From: Streptomyces sp. A2-16
GTDB taxonomy: Bacteria > Actinomycetota > Actinomycetes > Streptomycetales > Streptomycetaceae
Direction of reading: 5' to 3'
NCBI RefSeq assembly: GCF_018128905.1
Contig: NZ_CP063808.1
Location: 8,556,001-8,620,000 of the forward strand
Length of the DNA stretch: 64,000 nt
Of the stretch, positions 31,497-40,185 are shown piece after piece (position 1 is the stretch's first letter; every line of letters begins with the position of its first letter). A program made the translations under genes and the position numbers. Below the pieces are notes generated by a model. It ran no database searches. It was not told the origin of the DNA and saw only the letters and a program-made list of their open reading frames with translations.

Positions 31497-32801
31497 TCAG
31501 GAGGACGCGAAGATCGTCTTCTTCTGGCGTTCGATCGAGGACAGCAGGCTGTCGACGCCCTTGGGGTTCTGGAGGAACTTCTGCAGCGAGGGCTGCATCA
31601 CCGTCGAGGTGAAGTCGGGGCGCGAGTCGCGGTCCATGAACTGCGTCAGGCTCTTGGCGCCCGAGATCATCTCGTATGCCTTCTTCTGCAGCGGCGTGTA
31701 GGAGGAGGTGTCGGCCTTGCTGGAGGCGGCCACCACGCTGGAGTCGGCCTTGAGGTAGATCTGCTCGGCCTCCGGGGTGCCCAGGTACTCGAGCAGCTTG
31801 GTGACACCGGCCTTGTTCTTCGGCGCCTTGGAGACCATGAAGCCGTCGGTGGGCGCCTCCACGGTGTCCTGGCCGTACGCGGGGTTGATCTCCGGGAAGG
31901 CGAAGAAGTCCAGGTCGTCCAGGTCCGCCTTGTTGCTGAACTGCTGCGCCACGAACGAGCCCAGCAGGTACATGCCGGCCTTCTTGGACACCAGGGTCTG
32001 CGCCGCGTCCTGCCAGGTGCGGCCCATGAAGCCGTCCTGGTGGTAGGGCAGCAGCTCGGCCCAGTGGTCGAAGACGGCCTTGACCTTGGCGTCGGTCCAC
32101 GCGGCCTTGCCCGCCATCAGCTCGACGTGGAAGTCGTAGCCGTTGAGGCGGAAGTTGATCTGGTCGAAGGTGCCCATCGCCGGCCAGGCGTCCTTGTCGC
32201 CGAACGCGATCGGGACCAGGCCGTCCTTCTTCATCTGCTTGGACAGGGCGACCAGTTGGTCCCACGTGGTCGGAACCTGGTAGCCGTGCTGCTGGAAGAC
32301 GCTCTTGCGGTAGAAGATCGCCCACGGGTACGTGTACAGCGGCACGAAGTAGTACTTGCCGTCGGCGCCCTTGGACAGCTTCTTCATCGCGTCCGGGAAG
32401 TTGTCGCCTATCTTCCCCCACACGTCGTCGATCGGGGAGGCGAGGTTCTTCGCGGCGAAGAACTGCATCCGGTACCCGGCGAACCAGTTGAACACGTCGT
32501 CCGGCGTGCCCTGCAGATACGAGTTGATCTGCTCCTGGAACGTGTTGTGGTCCTTGGTGTTCACGTCGACCGTGATCCCGGACTGCTTCTTGAAGGCCGC
32601 GTAGATCTCGGCGAACGCCTTCTTCGGCACCGCGTCCGACGCGTTCGACCCGAGGCTCACGGTCTTCGGGTCGCTGGAGCTGCCGCTGCTGCCACAGGCG
32701 GACAGCAACGGGATACCTGCTCCGAGGAGGGCGGCACCGCCCACCCCCTTGAGCAGACCACGACGGCTGGGCGAGGGAAGGGAAGACGAGAGGTCACGCA
32801 T
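31497..32801 (-). CDS. Sugar-binding lipoprotein with Tat-type signal (galactoside operon)
   Basis: A 434-residue solute-binding protein. The signal has twin arginines (SRRGLLKG) and a lipobox LLSAC with Cys36, indicating Tat export followed by lipidation. The body is a MalE-like sugar-binding fold. It is first in the operon and is preceded by AGGAG. The substrate is inferred from the downstream GH36 and GH42 genes: an alpha- or beta-galactoside. Confidence 0.92.
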   Translation of the reverse strand: MRDLSSSLPSPSRRGLLKGVGGAALLGAGIPLLSACGSSGSSSDPKTVSLGSNASDAVPKKAFAEIYAAFKKQSGITVDVNTKDHNTFQEQINSYLQGTPDDVFNWFAGYRMQFFAAKNLASPIDDVWGKIGDNFPDAMKKLSKGADGKYYFVPLYTYPWAIFYRKSVFQQHGYQVPTTWDQLVALSKQMKKDGLVPIAFGDKDAWPAMGTFDQINFRLNGYDFHVELMAGKAAWTDAKVKAVFDHWAELLPYHQDGFMGRTWQDAAQTLVSKKAGMYLLGSFVAQQFSNKADLDDLDFFAFPEINPAYGQDTVEAPTDGFMVSKAPKNKAGVTKLLEYLGTPEAEQIYLKADSSVVAASSKADTSSYTPLQKKAYEMISGAKSLTQFMDRDSRPDFTSTVMQPSLQKFLQNPKGVDSLLSSIERQKKTIFASS

Positions 32802-32856
32802 CGACGGCTCCTGAAGGGCAGGGGTTCAGTCACGGAGGGATTTGAAGACCGGTCGT

Positions 32857-32874
32857 AATCAACCAGAAATCAAC
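32857..32874. promoter_or_regulatory. Direct heptamer repeat in the galactoside operon promoter
   Basis: GTTGATT (minus-strand sense) occurs twice with an 11-bp period, one helical turn, 56 bp upstream of the binding-protein start. This spacing suits a regulator that binds direct repeats. Confidence 0.35.
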
Positions 32875-32920
32875 TTGACCGAACACGGTGGCGCAATGAC
32901 AGCGGTATGTCAGGTCATGC

Positions 32921-32936
32921 GTCAATAGCTATCGAC
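32921..32936. promoter_or_regulatory. Near-perfect 16-bp palindrome upstream of the galactoside operon
   Basis: GTCAATAGCTATCGAC is symmetrical except for one base pair. It lies 120 bp before the binding-protein start and 68 bp after the end of the chitinase gene. It is A/T-rich for this genome and could be a LacI-, ROK- or DeoR-type operator. Confidence 0.45.
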
Positions 32937-33003
32937 CCGATTTGTCGAAACGTGACCGACATCCCTGCCTGCCGGTGACACAGGAGCCTCACGGGGAGGG
33001 AGT

Positions 33004-34386
33004 TCAGTTGTAGGCGGCGAAGGCCCTCGAGAAGGCGAACGCTTCCTGGGCGATCGAGCTGCAGGTCGCGTCGGCGGAGGGCTTCGCACCGCCGGGGCAC
33101 TGCTTGTCCCGGGTGGCGGACCACATCGACAGACCGCCCAGTCCCTTCGCCTTGGCGAAGGTCACGAGCTGGGAGGCGTCGTCGACCGTGAAGATCTCCG
33201 AGGCCACGTCGTTGACCCCGATCATGGGCGTCACGGCGACCGCGCTCCAGGCCGCGCTGTCGGGCAGCCCCAGAACGCCCTTGACCTGAGCCTGGGTGGC
33301 GGTGGCGGCCTGCTCGGCGTAGGTCCCCATGTCTCCGCTGTACGACGGCCCGTAGTCCATGGCCATGATGTTGACGGTGTCGATGCCGACGCCGTTCGCC
33401 TTGGCGTTCGCGAGCAGGTCCACACCGTCCTGGGTGAGACCCTCGGGCATGACCGGGAGGGTGTAGGAGACGTCCAGTGCGGGGTGCGCCGCCTGGAGCT
33501 TCGCGATCGCCTGCGCCCGCCGGGTGTTCGCGGCCGTGTTCGGCAGCGCCCCGCCCTCCACGTCGAAGTCGACCTTGGTGAGGCCGTACGCGTCCACGAC
33601 CTTGCCGTACGCCGCCGCCAGCGCGTCCGCCGAGGAGCAGGTCGTGGCCAGCTCCGAGCCGGAGGCACCGCCGAAGGAGACCCGGACGTCACCGCCCTTC
33701 GCCCGCAGTGCGCCGATCTGCGCGGCCACGGCGTCGCTCGCCAGGTCGGTGACCCCGCCCCACTTGGGGGTGCAGCCGCCGCCGTCGGTGACGAAGGCGA
33801 GGTTGTAGTCCTTCACACCGGTGGCCGCCGCGCTTGAGAGGAGGTCGAAGGCGGGGTGGAGGGAGGTGTCGACGTACGGGGCGAAGCCGGCGCTCCCCGC
33901 GGGCGTGGAGGTCGGCGTGGGCGTGGGAGTGGGGGTGGACGTCGGCTCGGGTGTCTCGCCGGCGTCGGCGGAGCAGTGGGCGCCGTCGACGCGACAGCCG
34001 GTGGGATCGCCCGTGCCGTCGACCACGAAGCCGACGGTGACCGACTCGCCGGCGGCCAGCCCGTCCGTGTCCCACTTCGCGGAGGTCACGGTGACGTGCT
34101 GCCCGCTGACCGCCGACTCGGCGTTCCACAGGGAGCCGAGGCGGGTGCCCGACGGCAGGTCGAACTCCAGCTTCCAGTCCTTGTCCGCGCTGGTGTCATT
34201 GTTGGTCACGACGTACTGCGCGGTGTACCCCGTCGACCAGCCGCTCGTCCTCGTGTACGCGGCGCCGATCCCGGCCGCCTGGGCGGTGCCGCTCAACAGG
34301 ACCGCGCCGGTCCCCACCACGGCGGCGGCGACCACCCCGCCGATCACCTTGTTCCTGCCGTTCACTGTGCGCCGATGCATGCTCAT
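33004..34386 (-). CDS. Secreted chitinase-like protein: CBM2 plus GH18 domain
   Basis: A 460-residue exported protein. A Sec signal peptide ends at ...SGTAQA-AG. A cellulose/chitin-binding CBM2-type domain spans about residues 35-130, with an unusual extra Cys pair near its end. A Pro/Thr linker follows (TPTPTPTPTST), then a family 18 catalytic domain of about 290 residues with the DxDxE motif as DFDVEGG. The start is the ATG at 34386 (MSMHRR) or the one at 34380; neither has a strong ribosome-binding site. It lies directly downstream of a two-component system, 74 bp away. Confidence 0.88.
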   Translation of the reverse strand: MSMHRRTVNGRNKVIGGVVAAAVVGTGAVLLSGTAQAAGIGAAYTRTSGWSTGYTAQYVVTNNDTSADKDWKLEFDLPSGTRLGSLWNAESAVSGQHVTVTSAKWDTDGLAAGESVTVGFVVDGTGDPTGCRVDGAHCSADAGETPEPTSTPTPTPTPTSTPAGSAGFAPYVDTSLHPAFDLLSSAAATGVKDYNLAFVTDGGGCTPKWGGVTDLASDAVAAQIGALRAKGGDVRVSFGGASGSELATTCSSADALAAAYGKVVDAYGLTKVDFDVEGGALPNTAANTRRAQAIAKLQAAHPALDVSYTLPVMPEGLTQDGVDLLANAKANGVGIDTVNIMAMDYGPSYSGDMGTYAEQAATATQAQVKGVLGLPDSAAWSAVAVTPMIGVNDVASEIFTVDDASQLVTFAKAKGLGGLSMWSATRDKQCPGGAKPSADATCSSIAQEAFAFSRAFAAYN

Positions 34387-34460
34387 GACGCGGCACGCTA
34401 GCGATCCGGAATCGGGCAAATGACCTGATCAGGGCGGGCGTTGAGGATCTTAGGGCGCGC

Positions 34461-35870
34461 TTAAGGAAGGGATCGGGGCCGGTTAAAGGTCGAGACCAGT
34501 CTGCCCGTCCGGCGTCGGCGCACCCGGTGTCCACGGCGCACCGGTTCCCGTCCGTCCAGCTGGATCCAGATCCGCACCTCGGTGCCGCCCAGCACCGACG
34601 AGCCGATCCGTACGTCCCCGCCGGTCGCCTCGGCGAGCCGTCTCACGATGTCGAGCCCGAGCCCGGTCGACCCGGTGCTGCCGGACCCCCGCCCGCGCGC
34701 CATGGCGGCCTCGGGGTCGCGGATGCCGGGGCCCGCGTCGGAGACGAGCACGATCACGGCGTCCTCGCCGTTGTGCACGTCGACCGCGAAGGCGGTGCCC
34801 TCCGGGGTGTGCCGGAAGACGTTGCCGAGCAGGGCGTCGAGGGCGGCCGCGAGGTCCGCCCGGGCCACGGGTATGCGCACCGGCCGCTCGGTGCCGGCCA
34901 CCCGCCACTTGCGGCCCTCGTCCTCGGCGAGCGCCGACCAGAACCCCATCCGCTCCCGGACGACTTCGGCCGCGTCGCACCCGGCGCCGGGCCCGGCGGC
35001 CGCGGTCTGCGGCTTGGCCTCCCGGGCGGTACGGATGATGGTGTCGACCTCGCGCTCCAACTGCGCGACCGCGGCCCGGGTCTGCTCGGCGGCGGGACCG
35101 TCCCCGAGCGAGGCCGCGTTGAGCCGCAGCACGGTCAGCGGGGTGCGCAGCCGGTGGGACAGGTCGGCGGCCAGCTCCCGTTCGTTCGCGAGCAGTTGGA
35201 CGACCTGGTCGGCCATGGAGTTGAACGCGACGGCCGCCAGCCGCAGTTCGGTCGGCCCCTCCTCCGGCACCCTCGCGCCCAGCTTCCCCTCCCCCAGTTC
35301 ATGGGCGCCCTCGACGAGCTTCTGCGCGGGCTGCACCATCCGGACGCCGAGCCGGTCGGCGACCGCGACCGAGCCGACGACAAGCGCGATGCCGACGCCC
35401 GCGAGCACCGCCCAGGCCGTCGCGACGCCGTTGCTCACCTCGGACTCGGGGACGTACACCTCGACGACGGCTATCTCGCCGGAGCTGAGCGCGACCGGCT
35501 GGAGCAGGGTGGAGCCGCCGGGCACCTCGGTGGTGGAGGCCCGGCCCAGCCTGCGCACGGTGGCGATGTCGTCGGCGGCGGCCCGCCGCCGTCCGATGTC
35601 CACGGCCTTCTGCTCGCTCCCGCGGTCACCGGCGGCCGGTATGTGGACGGCCATCCCGGAGTCCGAGCCCGCGGAGGCGACGACCCGCTCCAGCTGGTCG
35701 CGGTCGGTGGTGATGGACAGGGCGGGGGCGACGGCGGCCGCCTCCCGCTCGGCGTTGGAGAACGCGCGGTCCCGGGCCATCTCCTTGATGACGAGGCCGA
35801 GCGGGATCGCGAAGGCGACCACGACCATGGTGGTGACCGCCAGGCAGACCTTGACCAGAGCCCATCTCAC
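34461..35870 (-). CDS. Sensor histidine kinase
   Basis: A 469-residue membrane kinase. Two helices (about residues 8-27 and 148-168) bracket a 120-residue extracellular sensor; a HAMP domain follows. The phospho-accepting His is in DLSHRLRTPL near residue 238. The ATPase N, G1 and G2 boxes are GNVFRHTPEG, DAGPGI and GSTGLGL. Its ATG overlaps the response-regulator stop by 4 bp. The C-terminal 25 residues are strongly basic, which is unusual. Confidence 0.93.
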   Translation of the reverse strand: MRWALVKVCLAVTTMVVVAFAIPLGLVIKEMARDRAFSNAEREAAAVAPALSITTDRDQLERVVASAGSDSGMAVHIPAAGDRGSEQKAVDIGRRRAAADDIATVRRLGRASTTEVPGGSTLLQPVALSSGEIAVVEVYVPESEVSNGVATAWAVLAGVGIALVVGSVAVADRLGVRMVQPAQKLVEGAHELGEGKLGARVPEEGPTELRLAAVAFNSMADQVVQLLANERELAADLSHRLRTPLTVLRLNAASLGDGPAAEQTRAAVAQLEREVDTIIRTAREAKPQTAAAGPGAGCDAAEVVRERMGFWSALAEDEGRKWRVAGTERPVRIPVARADLAAALDALLGNVFRHTPEGTAFAVDVHNGEDAVIVLVSDAGPGIRDPEAAMARGRGSGSTGSTGLGLDIVRRLAEATGGDVRIGSSVLGGTEVRIWIQLDGREPVRRGHRVRRRRTGRLVSTFNRPRSLP

Positions 35871-36571
35871 AGCGGCAGCCCCCCGCCCGGTGGTTCCAGC
35901 TTCACGCCGACGCCCCGCAGGGTGTGCAGATAGCGGGGCTGTGCGGCCGTCTCGCCCAACTTGCGCCGGAGCCAGGAGAGATGGACGTCGATGGTCTGGT
36001 CGTCGCCGTAGGACTGCTGCCAGACCTCCGCGAGGAGTTCCTTGCGGGGTACAACCACCCCGGGGCGGGCGGCCAGGAAGGCGAGCAGGTCGAACTCGCG
36101 CCGGGTGAGGTCGAGTCGGACGCCGTCCAGTTCTGCCTGGCGGCGCAGCGGGTCGACGCTCAGGCCGCCGACCCGCAGCACGGTCTCGGGCGGGGCGTCA
36201 CCGCCGGCGGCCCGGGACCGTCGTAGGACGGCGGCCATCCGGGCGGAGAGGTGTTCGACCGAGAAGGGCTTGGTGAGGTAGTCGTCCGCCCCGGCGTTCA
36301 GCAGGCGGACGATCTCCGTCTCGTCGTCCCGCGCGGTGGCGATGATGACCGGGACGTCGGTGATCCCGCGCAGCATCTTCAGGGCCTCGGAGCCGTCCAG
36401 GTCCGGCAGTCCGAGGTCCAGGATGACCACGTCGAAACGGAAATGGGCGACCTCGCGCAGCGCCTCCAGCGCCGTGCCGACGCTGCGCACGGTGTGTGCC
36501 GCGTCGGTCAGGTGCCGGATGAGCGCCGAGCGAACGAACTGGTCGTCCTCGACCACGAGCACACTTGCCAT
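35867..36571 (-). CDS. OmpR/PhoB-family response regulator
   Basis: A 234-residue regulator. The receiver domain has D9-D10 and the phospho-acceptor D52 (ILDLGLPDLDG), with the conserved lysine in DYLTKPF. The C-terminal winged-helix domain contains LTRREFDLLAFLAARPG and DVHLSWLRRKLGE. The ATG at 36571 is chosen; an upstream GTG would add three residues. Forms an operon with the kinase. The targets could include the chitinase gene immediately downstream, but no site was recognised. Confidence 0.93.
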   Translation of the reverse strand: MASVLVVEDDQFVRSALIRHLTDAAHTVRSVGTALEALREVAHFRFDVVILDLGLPDLDGSEALKMLRGITDVPVIIATARDDETEIVRLLNAGADDYLTKPFSVEHLSARMAAVLRRSRAAGGDAPPETVLRVGGLSVDPLRRQAELDGVRLDLTRREFDLLAFLAARPGVVVPRKELLAEVWQQSYGDDQTIDVHLSWLRRKLGETAAQPRYLHTLRGVGVKLEPPGGGLPL

Positions 36572-36669
36572 GCGCCGCACCGTACGCGATTCGGACGAGC
36601 GCGGTCGGGGCCTGTGGATAACTCAGTCCCCGTGCGGCCCGTGAGGCGCGTGGGGCAGTATGGCGGGCG

Positions 36670-37176
36670 ATGCGCAGAGGACTCGTACACGTACTGGCTT
36701 GGACGCTCGCCACGGGCGCGGCGGTCACGCTGTCGTGGTGGGGTGTGCACACGGTCATGGCGGGCACGGCCTACGATCCGCCCCGCGCCCTGCCCATCAC
36801 GGCGGGCCGGGCGACGACACAGGAGTCGAAACCGCTGGCCTCGCCCACGCCGACGCCCTCGAAGCGGGCGGCCCCGTCGCGGAGCCCCTCGCCCACGCCG
36901 AGTGCCTCGTCGGCGCGCCCCACCCCATCGAAGAGCCCTTCGCCGACCGCCTCGGGACAGGTCAGGAGCTACGACACGGACGGCGGCCGCGCGGTCTTCG
37001 ACCTCGGTGAGACGTCGGCGAGCCTGGTGTCCGCGACGCCGGGCACGGGGTGGTCGATGCAGGTGTGGAAGACGGAGTCGTGGATCCGGGTGGAGTTCAG
37101 CTCGGGCGCGGACCGGGTGTCGGTGTTCTGCACCTGGCACGACGGGCCGCCACGGGTGGAGATCGGCACCTACTGA
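36670..37176 (+). CDS. Small exported or membrane-anchored protein of unknown function
   Basis: A 168-residue protein. It has an N-terminal membrane helix or signal peptide (about residues 7-30), then a 55-residue Ser/Pro/Thr/Lys-rich linker (repeated SPTP and SKSPSP motifs). The C-terminal domain, about 70 residues, has beta-strand character, with conserved tryptophans and one Cys. It is divergent from the two-component pair with 98 bp between, so it could be a target of it. No family recognised. Confidence 0.7.
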   Translation: MRRGLVHVLAWTLATGAAVTLSWWGVHTVMAGTAYDPPRALPITAGRATTQESKPLASPTPTPSKRAAPSRSPSPTPSASSARPTPSKSPSPTASGQVRSYDTDGGRAVFDLGETSASLVSATPGTGWSMQVWKTESWIRVEFSSGADRVSVFCTWHDGPPRVEIGTY

Positions 37177-37177
37177 C

Positions 37178-38047
37178 CTAGCGGAAGACCGAGGGGGGCG
37201 GCGCCGGGGAGGCCACGGCATCGGCGTCCGTCACGGGTACGGCCCCGCCCGTGAAGTCGAGGAGCGCCCTGCCGTGTTCGAGGCGGCCGGGGTGCGGGTC
37301 GGAGGCGGCGCGGCGGGTCAGTTCCGCGATCGGCAGGGGGGTGTCGGAGGCGACCAGGACGGCGTTGCCGAAGCGTTTGCCGCGCAGGACCGTCGGGTCG
37401 GCGACGAGGGCGAGTTCGGGGAAGCGGGCGGCGGCGGTGGCGATCTGGCCGCGGAGATGGGCGAGCGGCGGTCCGTCGGCGAGGTTGGCGGCGTAGAGAC
37501 CGCCCGGCCCGAGGGTCCTTCGGACCTCGTCCAGGAATTCGGTGGAGGTCAGGTGCGCGGGGGTCCTGGCCCCGCTGAACACATCGGCGATCACGAGGTC
37601 CGCCCATCCGTCGGCGATCTTGGCGAGTCCCTCGCGGGCGTCGACGGACCGCACACGTATCCGGGCGGTCGGCTCCAACGGCAGTTTCTGCCGGACCAGT
37701 CGGACGAGGGCCGCGTCCCGCTCGATCACCTGCTGGGTGGAGCGGGGGCGGGTGGCGGCGAGGTACCGGGCGAGGGTGAGCGCGCCCCCGCCGAGGTGCA
37801 CGGCGTGCAGGGGTTTGTTGGGGGGTGCGGCGAGGTCGATGACGTGGCCGAGGCGGCGCTGGTACTCGAAGGAGAGGTGCCGCGGGTCGTCAAGGTCCAC
37901 GTGGGACTGGGGGGCACCGTCGATGAGCAGGGTCCAGGCGTGGGGGCGCTCGCGGTCGGGGATGAGCTCGGCGAGGCCGCCGTCGACCGCTTCCACGACG
38001 GGTTCGGCGGCGGTGCCGCCGCGCCGGGGACTTCTGGACTTGCCCAT
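37178..38047 (-). CDS. Spermidine synthase-like methyltransferase-fold protein
   Basis: A 289-residue protein with the Rossmann fold of spermidine synthases and SAM methyltransferases. Motif I is HAVHLGGGALTLARYL, the acidic motif is VIERDAALV, and DAREGL and DLVIADVFSG follow; the last of these replaces the polyamine-site pattern DxxDP-type residues. It is therefore probably not a true aminopropyltransferase. This type is common in actinobacteria and of unknown substrate. It ends head-on with the preceding small gene, with a 1-bp gap. Confidence 0.8.
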   Translation of the reverse strand: MGKSRSPRRGGTAAEPVVEAVDGGLAELIPDRERPHAWTLLIDGAPQSHVDLDDPRHLSFEYQRRLGHVIDLAAPPNKPLHAVHLGGGALTLARYLAATRPRSTQQVIERDAALVRLVRQKLPLEPTARIRVRSVDAREGLAKIADGWADLVIADVFSGARTPAHLTSTEFLDEVRRTLGPGGLYAANLADGPPLAHLRGQIATAAARFPELALVADPTVLRGKRFGNAVLVASDTPLPIAELTRRAASDPHPGRLEHGRALLDFTGGAVPVTDADAVASPAPPPSVFR

Positions 38048-38093
38048 GGGCCCATTATCGGGCGCCGTGACGGGGTCGGCCCGGCCAGTGCCG

Positions 38094-38474
38094 TCACCGG
38101 CAGTTGTCCGCGGCCTCGATCAGCCGTGCCGCCTCGTCCAGGGCCGCCCGCAGCACCGCCGGGTCCGTCGCGAGGTCCGCGTCGCCCGGGGGCAGCAGCC
38201 AGTCCGCCCCCTCCACCGGAGGTTCCGGAGCCAGCCGCACACCCCGTCCGTCCGTCTCCGTGCACGTGCTCCCCGGCACGTCCCAGCCCGCCGCCGTCCC
38301 CGGCGGCACCAGGAAGCCCAGCGTCTGGCCACCGTCGTCGTGCAGCACCGGGCCGACCCCCTCGCTCACCCCCCGCCGCAGGATGTCGACGGCCTCCAGG
38401 CCGTGTCGCGTCGGCACGGTGACCACGTCACACGACACCGGCGTACAAGGATCGACGCTCCGGCTGATCTCCAT
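38094..38474 (-). CDS. Small PrimPol-N-like protein paired with a divergent XRE regulator
   Basis: A 126-residue protein. The pattern GPVLHDDGGQTLGFLVPPGTA, followed by a mid-chain WLLPP, resembles the small Streptomyces proteins annotated as bifunctional primase/polymerase N-terminal domains, but no catalytic acidic triad is evident. The ATG at 38474 is preceded by GGTGGAGG. It is divergent from an HTH regulator with a 266-bp gap, a pairing typical of Streptomyces regulator/small-partner loci. Function unknown. Confidence 0.6.
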   Translation of the reverse strand: MEISRSVDPCTPVSCDVVTVPTRHGLEAVDILRRGVSEGVGPVLHDDGGQTLGFLVPPGTAAGWDVPGSTCTETDGRGVRLAPEPPVEGADWLLPPGDADLATDPAVLRAALDEAARLIEAADNCR

Positions 38475-38740
38475 CGCGGCCTCCACCCGAGGAACCCTCG
38501 TCCGACTCCATGGAGTTCAACGCGCGCCCGCGTCAACGGCTACGGCGGAAGACCGCCGCAAAGGATGGCAGTTCATGGCAGATCCCGTATGAGATATCCG
38601 GTTTGTAGCCAAACCCCGCATGGCGACCCGGACACAGCAGGTACGTTCTTGCCCGCCGGAAACAGGGCGTCACACTGACAAACCAGTCAACTCGCCCCGC
38701 CTCCGGCATGGTTCGACGGTTCGCACGAGAGGACCCGGCC

Positions 38741-40138
38741 ATGGCGTCGTCAATGGTGACCTCGTCCCAGTCCCCCACACCACCGCGGCCGAACCTCGCG
38801 TTCCGGCGCCTGCGCGGACAGCGCTCGCCGGCCGAGTTCGCCGCGGCGGTGCGACGGGCCGCGCGCGAGATCGGTGAGCGGGTCAGCTGCGACGCACGCT
38901 ATGTGGGCCGCGTCGAGGCGGGCGAGATCCGCTGCCCCAACTACGCGTACGAACGGGTGTTCCTGCACATGTTCCCCGGCCGCACGCTCACCGACCTGGG
39001 CTTCGCGCCCCGCTCCGCCGTACGCGGCCGCCGGGCGCGCGGCGCGGATGAGACGCCGGGGACGCACGAGCCGTATGACACGCAGGACACGGACGACACG
39101 TACGACAACTACGAGGAGAGCGACGTGCTGCGTCGCGCATTCATGACCGGCGGGGGCGCCACCGTGGCCGCCGCCTCACTGGGCCCCCTCGGGCTCGCCG
39201 CCGACGCCACGGCCGCCGGACGGCCGGTCCGCCGCGCCGGGACGGGCGAGGCGGGTGCCCTGGAAGAGGCCGTGCGCAGGATCCGGCTGCTGGACGACCG
39301 GCACGGCGCGGACGGCCTGTACCGGCGCGCGGCGGCTCCACTGCGCGCCGCCTACGCGCTCCTTGACGCGGGCGCGACCCGGCAGACGACCGCCGACCGG
39401 CTGCACTCGGGCGCGGGCGAACTCGCCATCTCGGTGGGCTGGCTCGCGCACGACTCCGGACGCTTCGACGACGCCCGCTCGCACTACGCGGAGGCGCTCG
39501 CGACGGCCCGGGTGACCGGCGACGACGCCCTGGAGGCGCACGCGTTCTGCAACACGGCCTTCCTCGCGCGCGATGCCGGACGGCCGCGCGAGGCGGTACG
39601 GGCCGCGCAGGCCGCGCAGCGGGTCGCCCGCCCCCTGGGCTCGCCCCGGCTGATGTCGCTGCTCGCGCTGCGCGAGGCGGGCGGCTGGGCGGGGCTCGCC
39701 GACCGCACGGGATGCGAGCAGGCTCTCGCCCGCGCCCAGGCCTTCTTCGAGCGAGGCCTCTCGGACGCCGACCCCGAGTGGATGAGCTTCTACGGCGAGG
39801 CAGAGCTGGAGGGGCTGGAGGCGCAGTGCTGGTCCACGCTGGGCGACTGGCGCCGGGCCGCCAGGCACGCGCGCCGGGCGGCGGATCTCCAGGACCCGCA
39901 CTTCACCCGCAACATCGCGCTCTACACCGCCGAACTGGCCGACGACCTCGCGCGCGGCGGCCGGCCCGACGAGGCGGCCGCGGCCGGGCTGCGGGTTCTG
40001 GAGCTGCTGGGCGAGGTCCAGTCCTCCCGCATCCAGACGATGCTGGCGGGCACGGCAAGAGTGCTGCTGCCGCACCGCAGGGCGTCGGGGGTGTCGGCGT
40101 TCCTGGAACGCCATGCGTCGACGCCGAGGACTGCGTGA
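38741..40138 (+). CDS. HTH/TPR-like regulator (NsdA-type) with an internal Tat-like hydrophobic segment
   Basis: A 465-residue protein. An N-terminal XRE-like HTH (about residues 15-80) is followed by an Asp/Tyr/Thr-rich acidic linker. Next comes a striking VLRRAFMTGGGATVAAASLGPLGLA segment near residue 135. TPR-like helical repeats fill the remainder (ARSHYAEALATARVTGD, then REAVRAAQAAQRVA). This layout matches the NsdA family of negative developmental regulators of Streptomyces. The ATG at 38741 is chosen because AGAGG lies 8 bp upstream; an ATG at 38708 would add 11 residues. Confidence 0.82.
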   Translation: MASSMVTSSQSPTPPRPNLAFRRLRGQRSPAEFAAAVRRAAREIGERVSCDARYVGRVEAGEIRCPNYAYERVFLHMFPGRTLTDLGFAPRSAVRGRRARGADETPGTHEPYDTQDTDDTYDNYEESDVLRRAFMTGGGATVAAASLGPLGLAADATAAGRPVRRAGTGEAGALEEAVRRIRLLDDRHGADGLYRRAAAPLRAAYALLDAGATRQTTADRLHSGAGELAISVGWLAHDSGRFDDARSHYAEALATARVTGDDALEAHAFCNTAFLARDAGRPREAVRAAQAAQRVARPLGSPRLMSLLALREAGGWAGLADRTGCEQALARAQAFFERGLSDADPEWMSFYGEAELEGLEAQCWSTLGDWRRAARHARRAADLQDPHFTRNIALYTAELADDLARGGRPDEAAAAGLRVLELLGEVQSSRIQTMLAGTARVLLPHRRASGVSAFLERHASTPRTA

Positions 40139-40185
40139 GGGAGTTCTGTTCGGCTGCCGGCCCCCACTCAGCCGCAGCGGAGCAC

